Assembly: GCF_001729245.1 (NCBI RefSeq)
Contig: NZ_CP015218.1
Location: forward strand, 310,001 to 374,000
From: Leptospira tipperaryensis
Lineage (GTDB): Bacteria > Spirochaetota > Leptospiria > Leptospirales > Leptospiraceae
Direction of reading: 5' to 3'
Length of the DNA stretch: 64,000 bases
The translations under genes and the position numbers were made by a program. The notes beneath the pieces are model-generated. The model had not been told where the DNA came from, ran no database searches, and saw only the letters and a program-made list of their open reading frames with translations. Shown piece by piece: positions 57,004 to 64,000 of the stretch (its first letter is position 1; every line of letters starts with the position of its first letter).

Positions 57004-58590
57004 TCAATTCTCCGAAATTCGAATCTTATAACTTTTATAGATTCTATCGTTGATTTCTTTGAGTTTACTTCTTTCCAGGGCGATCTCGGTTCCGTCGTCC
57101 AGAGAAATCAGGGCAAAACTTCCTTTTCCTTCTCTTAGATTTTGTTTTAACTCGCTCACGGACTTCACGTCTTTACCGTCCAATTTCTCCACGATCTTAA
57201 AACTCAGATCATGAAAACCGTTGTTGGATTCGTCGGGGAGAACCTGAGAAAGAAGTACGATCTTTCCAACGTCTCCTTCCTTCTCGTGAAACTTGGAGTA
57301 GTCGAAGAGATACAGAAGTTTTCGGTCCACCCTCGATCTCCAATCCTTTCCCCATTCTTCCAAGAGGGCCTCGGAGAGTTCAAGAAAAACGAATCCGCCT
57401 TCCACGGCAAAGTCGTTTGTCATCGGAGTATTCTTAAATGGGATTCTTACTGCCTCGTGCGGGAAAGGTTTCAACTTCATGTTCAGAGAGATCTTTTTCT
57501 TATCTCTCAAGATAAGAATCGGGATTTCCTTTCCTAAAGAATAACCGAACGAATCACCCGCGTGCGCCAGAAAGGAAAGAACTTGTTTCCCGTATAACGG
57601 GTGTTCGATGTAACCCTTGGAATCCACTTTTTTTCCGCCGAATTCCAGGATGATATCCTCGAGTTTTAAAACCCCGCTCGCCGAAGAACCGGGAATTACG
57701 TCGGCGACCAAAATCCCGGAATCGGATTCTTCCATTCCGTAGTATTTCTTAACCGTGGTATCGGTGATCGGACGAAATCGAAAACCTTTGTGCGCGAAAA
57801 GATTGGTTCCGGGAGTATTTAAGAATTTTTGAATGATAAAAGAAGGAATGATTCTTCCTGAATTTTTGCCGGTCGTAAAATCATAAAGAAGCCCGACAAC
57901 CCTTCCGGATTCGATCACGATTTCACCAAAACCGTTTAGGCCTTCGCTTGAACTGATATCGACAACGGGAAGTTCAATTTGTCCGAGCGGCATCTGATCC
58001 ATATCCATGCTCAAAAGAGTTGCGGCTGTGGATTGAATCGAGCCGGAATTGTCCAATTGATAGATGTTTGCTTGTTTCGGGAAAACCACGATCGGAGAAA
58101 GTGGAAGAGGGGATAGATCGTCGAAGAAGTTTTTCTTCTCCACTCTCAAAAGCGCAAGATTGGATTCCGGATCTTTTCGAAATACGACGGCCTTGATTTC
58201 GGAATAAGAAGAATACTTTTTGACTTCGATCAGAGTTGCGTCCGGAAGCAACGTATAAGGAATCAGAATCCGATTTCCTTCCGTCACCAAACCCACGCCT
58301 CTTCTGACTCTCGGGCTTTTTTTCTTCCAAGGCTGATGATATTCCGGTTCCTGAAAGGTTACTTTGATTTGTATTATACTTTTCTGATATTCTTCCGAGG
58401 TTCCTTTGGAAATAGGAGGAGGAATCATCGGATTCGAAGTTTCTTTTTTGGAAACGTTCTTGGTTGTAGAACGATTCTTTTTTACGGAAAAAAAATCACC
58501 ATTCTTACCGGAAGAAGTTTCGGCTAAAATCCCGAACGAAAGAAAAAGAATTACAGAGGAGACCGCGAATTTGAACATTCTATTTTCCAT
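57004..58590 (-). CDS. Catalytically dead HtrA-like (trypsin-like/PDZ) protein
   Basis: Exported protein of 528 aa, signal peptide about 1-23. It aligns over its length with the HtrA-like product encoded just upstream. The triad is lost: the His position reads IPYTLL (T113), the Asp position PESNLALL (N144), and the GNSGGP loop reads EGLNGFGE (N219 or nearby). PDZ-type segments remain at about 290-345 and near 455-500. It is thus a pseudoprotease, perhaps a scaffold or regulator of its active neighbour. Its start overlaps that gene by 11 nt; an ATG four codons in (58578), one base after the stop, is also possible. Confidence 0.85.
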   Translation of the reverse strand: MENRMFKFAVSSVILFLSFGILAETSSGKNGDFFSVKKNRSTTKNVSKKETSNPMIPPPISKGTSEEYQKSIIQIKVTFQEPEYHQPWKKKSPRVRRGVGLVTEGNRILIPYTLLPDATLIEVKKYSSYSEIKAVVFRKDPESNLALLRVEKKNFFDDLSPLPLSPIVVFPKQANIYQLDNSGSIQSTAATLLSMDMDQMPLGQIELPVVDISSSEGLNGFGEIVIESGRVVGLLYDFTTGKNSGRIIPSFIIQKFLNTPGTNLFAHKGFRFRPITDTTVKKYYGMEESDSGILVADVIPGSSASGVLKLEDIILEFGGKKVDSKGYIEHPLYGKQVLSFLAHAGDSFGYSLGKEIPILILRDKKKISLNMKLKPFPHEAVRIPFKNTPMTNDFAVEGGFVFLELSEALLEEWGKDWRSRVDRKLLYLFDYSKFHEKEGDVGKIVLLSQVLPDESNNGFHDLSFKIVEKLDGKDVKSVSELKQNLREGKGSFALISLDDGTEIALERSKLKEINDRIYKSYKIRISEN

Positions 58591-60109
58591 TTTCTGATTC
58601 CAGTCCGTAGGTCTTACGGATCTTTTCGTCGGCCTTCTCCGCTTCTTCTCGATTGAGAATCAACGGCACTTGAACGTCTAAAAATTTCAGACGAAGGTAT
58701 TTGTCTTTCGAATCGTTTAAGATTTTTTTGAGATCATCCAACTGAGTCACGGGAACTCCGTTTACGGATTCCAAAACCAAATTTACAAAGTAATCGGAAG
58801 AAGAATTGACCGGGTGCGATAACTTTCGATAGAGAACTACGTCCGTCTTTTTGGTTCTGTTGAGTCCGTCTTCGATAAAATAAAAAAATCGGTATAAGAG
58901 TTGGCTTCCTCCGGAAGTGTTTCCGCCTCGGCTCCAACTCGTGATCAGATCTCGTGACATCTCTTGAAAGAGAAGTCCTCCGATCATCGCGAAATCATAC
59001 GGTTTATCGTATTGGTTCCGCATAAAGTCGAAGTCCGGCATTCGAATCGCCGGAAAGGACACAGACATTTCTTTTCCGTTTCTATAGAGTTTAAAAGTGA
59101 TCTTGTCTCCAGCGTGTTTGTTATCCACGATCTCGACGAAGTCCACTCGCGCGTCCCGGTCCTGCATCACGGTTCCGTTTTTACCGATCGGATTTCCGTC
59201 GATCTCCACGAGAAAGTCTCCTTCTTTCAGATACTTTTCAGCGGATCCGTTTTTCAAAACCTTGGAAACAAAAACACCTTCTAAAGAATCCGGAATTCCT
59301 TTTGCCTTTCGCAAAGAAACGTTAAACGAATTGAGAGTTCGAACTCCGAGTTCCACATAACCGTCGTATTTTCCGTCTTCGATATCGGTGAGGAAATGGC
59401 GTATAACGTTGGTGGGAATGAGATAACCGATATTTTCACCCTTGGTCGCGACTTGAAACGCGATCCCAACAACTTTGTCGTCTTGGATTGCAGGTCCTCC
59501 GGAGTTTCCCGGATTGATCGCCGCGTCCACTTGCAGGACCAAATGGCTATCCACTGCGGAATGAGAATAAACGGATTGATCCTTTCTTGAAACGATTCCT
59601 CTCGTTACGGAAACCTTGTTTCCACCGATCGGATAACCGACCACGATCAAAGGAGAATTGAGTTCGGGGATTTCTCCGAGTTGAAGATCTCTCGAGTCTT
59701 TGTAGAATTCGGGGCTTTCGGCTTCGAGAACGGCCAGGTCACAGTCGTGAGCGATATGGAGAATTTTGACTCCATACCATTCGGTTTGATTGTATCTCTG
59801 AACCTGAACGAACTTCGCGTTCGAAATGACGTGGGCGTTTGTGATGATTCTTTTATTCCCGATCAAAAAACCGGTTCCGGAACTCGCACGAACTGGGTCC
59901 GTCGTCCAAGGTGAAAACGGATTCACAGCTTGGGAATAAACTCGAATTTGAACGACTCCTTTTCGAAGTTCGTCAAAAGGAAGAGGACCCTCCACCGCAT
60001 TGGTTTTTGTTTGGAAAAACAAAATCACCGAAACAAGAAGAAGTTGGCGACTTCTCTTGACCCCAATTCTTAAAAAACCGGATAGATTAGCCGTCAATGG
60101 GCCCTCCAA
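58580..60109 (-). CDS. HtrA-like serine protease with PDZ domain
   Basis: Exported trypsin-like protease of 509 aa. The triad is intact: H93 in ITNAHVIS, D124 in HDCDLAVLE and S203 in NPGNSGGPA. A PDZ domain follows (about 260-335, VFVSKVLKNGSAEKYLKEGDFLVEIDG), and a second PDZ-like segment is near 440-490 (SVNGVPVTQLDDLKKIL). HtrA proteins degrade or refold damaged envelope proteins, and some leptospiral ones cleave host matrix. The start is given as TTG at 60109; another TTG four codons later follows GGAGGG, so the exact N-terminus is open. The dead paralog is translationally coupled downstream. Confidence 0.92.
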   Translation of the reverse strand: MEGPLTANLSGFLRIGVKRSRQLLLVSVILFFQTKTNAVEGPLPFDELRKGVVQIRVYSQAVNPFSPWTTDPVRASSGTGFLIGNKRIITNAHVISNAKFVQVQRYNQTEWYGVKILHIAHDCDLAVLEAESPEFYKDSRDLQLGEIPELNSPLIVVGYPIGGNKVSVTRGIVSRKDQSVYSHSAVDSHLVLQVDAAINPGNSGGPAIQDDKVVGIAFQVATKGENIGYLIPTNVIRHFLTDIEDGKYDGYVELGVRTLNSFNVSLRKAKGIPDSLEGVFVSKVLKNGSAEKYLKEGDFLVEIDGNPIGKNGTVMQDRDARVDFVEIVDNKHAGDKITFKLYRNGKEMSVSFPAIRMPDFDFMRNQYDKPYDFAMIGGLLFQEMSRDLITSWSRGGNTSGGSQLLYRFFYFIEDGLNRTKKTDVVLYRKLSHPVNSSSDYFVNLVLESVNGVPVTQLDDLKKILNDSKDKYLRLKFLDVQVPLILNREEAEKADEKIRKTYGLESENGK

Positions 60110-60135
60110 AGAGAATATTCAATTTTTAGAATTTT

Positions 60136-60680
<545 letters not shown>

Positions 60681-60762
60681 ATCCCAGGATTTTTAATTTA
60701 CGGGTTCTATTCAAAAAACCGGAGACATTTCAAACAATTCTTTTTTATTTCCAAGAAAGAAA

Positions 60763-60781
60763 AGCCCGGCAAAACCGGGCT
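60763..60781 (-). terminator. Rho-independent terminator of htpX
   Basis: AGCCCGG-CAAAA-CCGGGCT gives a perfect 7-bp GC-rich stem with a 5-nt loop. On the minus strand it is followed by TTTCTTTCTT, 28 bp after the htpX stop codon. It separates htpX from apt. Confidence 0.75.
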
Positions 60782-60808
60782 GGACTTTGGACTTCAAAAA
60801 AATTCCGA

Positions 60809-61699
<891 letters not shown>

Positions 61700-62100
61700 T
61701 TTGGTTTCTCCTATTCATCATCTTTTTATATACTACCAGTAAGACTAAGATCTACTTCTATTTTTTCGAGTTTCGAAAGACGCGTTTTTAAGATTGGATA
61801 TTTCAGTCCAATTGTCTTTTTTAAGATTCGAAATCTTTCGACCCTCATTTGTTACAAAATCGCGGACTTGATCAAATACAAATCCACGATTCTTTATTTA
61901 GACCTTTCCAACGCGACTTTCGATCCCTGGAAGAAGGCTTTGACAAAGCCGCGTTTCGTTTTTTAAGAAAAAAACCGCAAATCACAAACACCTTTTTTCC
62001 GAGCTTCGCAATTTGTTTTTAGCAAATCGCAAAATTCTTCTTTCCCTTGCGATTCTTCCGAGCGAACAATCGTTAGACACAAAGCTCGGAGAATTTTTGC
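61700..62100. other. 400-bp intergenic stretch with tandem inverted repeats
   Basis: No gene seen. Two hairpins lie near the permease end: AATCGCAA (62025-62032) with TTGCGATT (62047-62054), and TCCGAGC (62057-62063) with GCTCGGA (62084-62090). TTCCGAGC also occurs at 61997-62004, which allows alternative pairing. They may form a terminator for the permease or part of a small RNA; no T-run proves the former. The htpX promoter should be in 61700-61800. Confidence 0.45.
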
Positions 62101-63707
<1,607 letters not shown>

Positions 63708-63711
<4 letters not shown>

Positions 63712-64000
63712 TGTTTCGATTTACTCCCAAAGTCCACTTGAATTACGTTGGACTTGTCGTCCTTCGTATCACCCTCTTTTTTCTCTGTTAAAACCGTCTT
63801 CTCGGTCAGGGAAGATTGTTTGAGATCTTCAGTTTCCGTCGTAAAGACTTTCATATTTGTAAGCGTTGCCTGAGTTTTATCAAAATAGCGGAGGACACAA
63901 TCCCAGGGAATAAACACTTCTTCCCAGTTGTATCCGAATTGAAGTTCGGCGTAGATCCATTCTTCTCCGGCGTCGAGATTACGTACTCCGCCTTTGGGAC
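63708..64000 (-). CDS. Partial CDS, 3' end of a small acidic-tailed protein (possibly SspB-like)
   Basis: The last 97 or so codons of a gene that begins beyond the window. The visible protein runs GGVRNLDAGEEWIYAELQF, then GYNWEEVFIPWDCVLRYFDK, followed by a flexible Thr/Glu/Lys/Asp-rich tail ending VIQVDFGSKSKQ. A small folded domain with a long acidic tail recalls SspB, the ClpXP adaptor, but the match is only structural in feel. It overlaps the permease start by 4 nt and so is in the same operon. Confidence 0.5.

Overview
This window comes from the genome of a spirochete of the genus Leptospira, most likely a member of the pathogenic clade. I base this on gene content and sequence feel, not on a database search. 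The indicators are an LruC-domain lipoprotein, many small lipoproteins, DUF1574-type envelope proteins, an HmuY lipoprotein / TonB-dependent receptor / heme oxygenase locus, and scattered intergenic copies of the TGTAGGAG-CTCCTACA type repeat typical of leptospires. Coding density is high. I see no rRNA, tRNA, insertion sequence, prophage or CRISPR array.

Region 1 (1-8.6 kb, minus strand) is a probable ten-gene operon: three lipoproteins, a TonB-dependent receptor, a cysteine-rich lipoprotein, ExbB, ExbD, TonB, a SCO1-type thioredoxin-fold protein and a chemoreceptor with a histidine-rich membrane domain. A 31-bp nested palindrome lies about 75 bp upstream of the first gene. Region 2 (8.8-14 kb, minus) is the methylmalonyl-CoA mutase operon mutA-mutB-meaB. 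Region 3 (14-21 kb) holds TerC, a YhhN-family protein, a ferritin-like protein with a histone-H1-like tail, a class V aminotransferase, a BASS-family transporter, a tiny exported CxxCH protein and a membrane-anchored LuxR-type regulator. Region 4 (21-29 kb) holds ribosomal protein L33, a DksA-like protein with one zinc-site cysteine, an O-antigen-ligase-like membrane protein, a PrsW-like protease, the LruC-domain lipoprotein, UbiE/MenG and an ExbB/ExbD pair with no TonB beside it.

Region 5 (29-39.3 kb, minus) is an envelope-glycan cluster. Three glycosyltransferase-type proteins and a small membrane protein are followed by two MBOAT O-acyltransferase plus SGNH-like pairs and a MazG-like pyrophosphohydrolase. 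Region 6 (39.4-47.7 kb) has queA, a Lon-type protease with a degenerate AAA+ part, a putative outer-membrane protein, a YbaB/EbfC nucleoid protein, an M30-type metalloprotease lipoprotein and two further lipoproteins.

Region 7 (47.9-56.8 kb) is the heme locus: a lipoprotein, HmuY and the receptor on the plus strand, then an MFS transporter and heme oxygenase on the minus strand. The heme oxygenase promoter is overlapped by a Fur-box-like palindrome. Facing it is a Fur-family regulator that is translationally coupled to an SGNH-like protein and a membrane glycosyltransferase. Region 8 (57-64 kb, minus) has an intact HtrA-like protease next to a paralog that has lost all three catalytic residues, then apt, htpX, an NCS2-like permease and the 3' end of a gene running out of the window.

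The observations I consider most worth following are the nested palindrome and its TonB/SCO1/chemoreceptor operon, the ferritin/histone-tail fusion, the exported mini CxxCH protein, the active/dead HtrA pair, the Lon protease with a broken ATPase, and the Fur regulator coupled to envelope-glycan genes.
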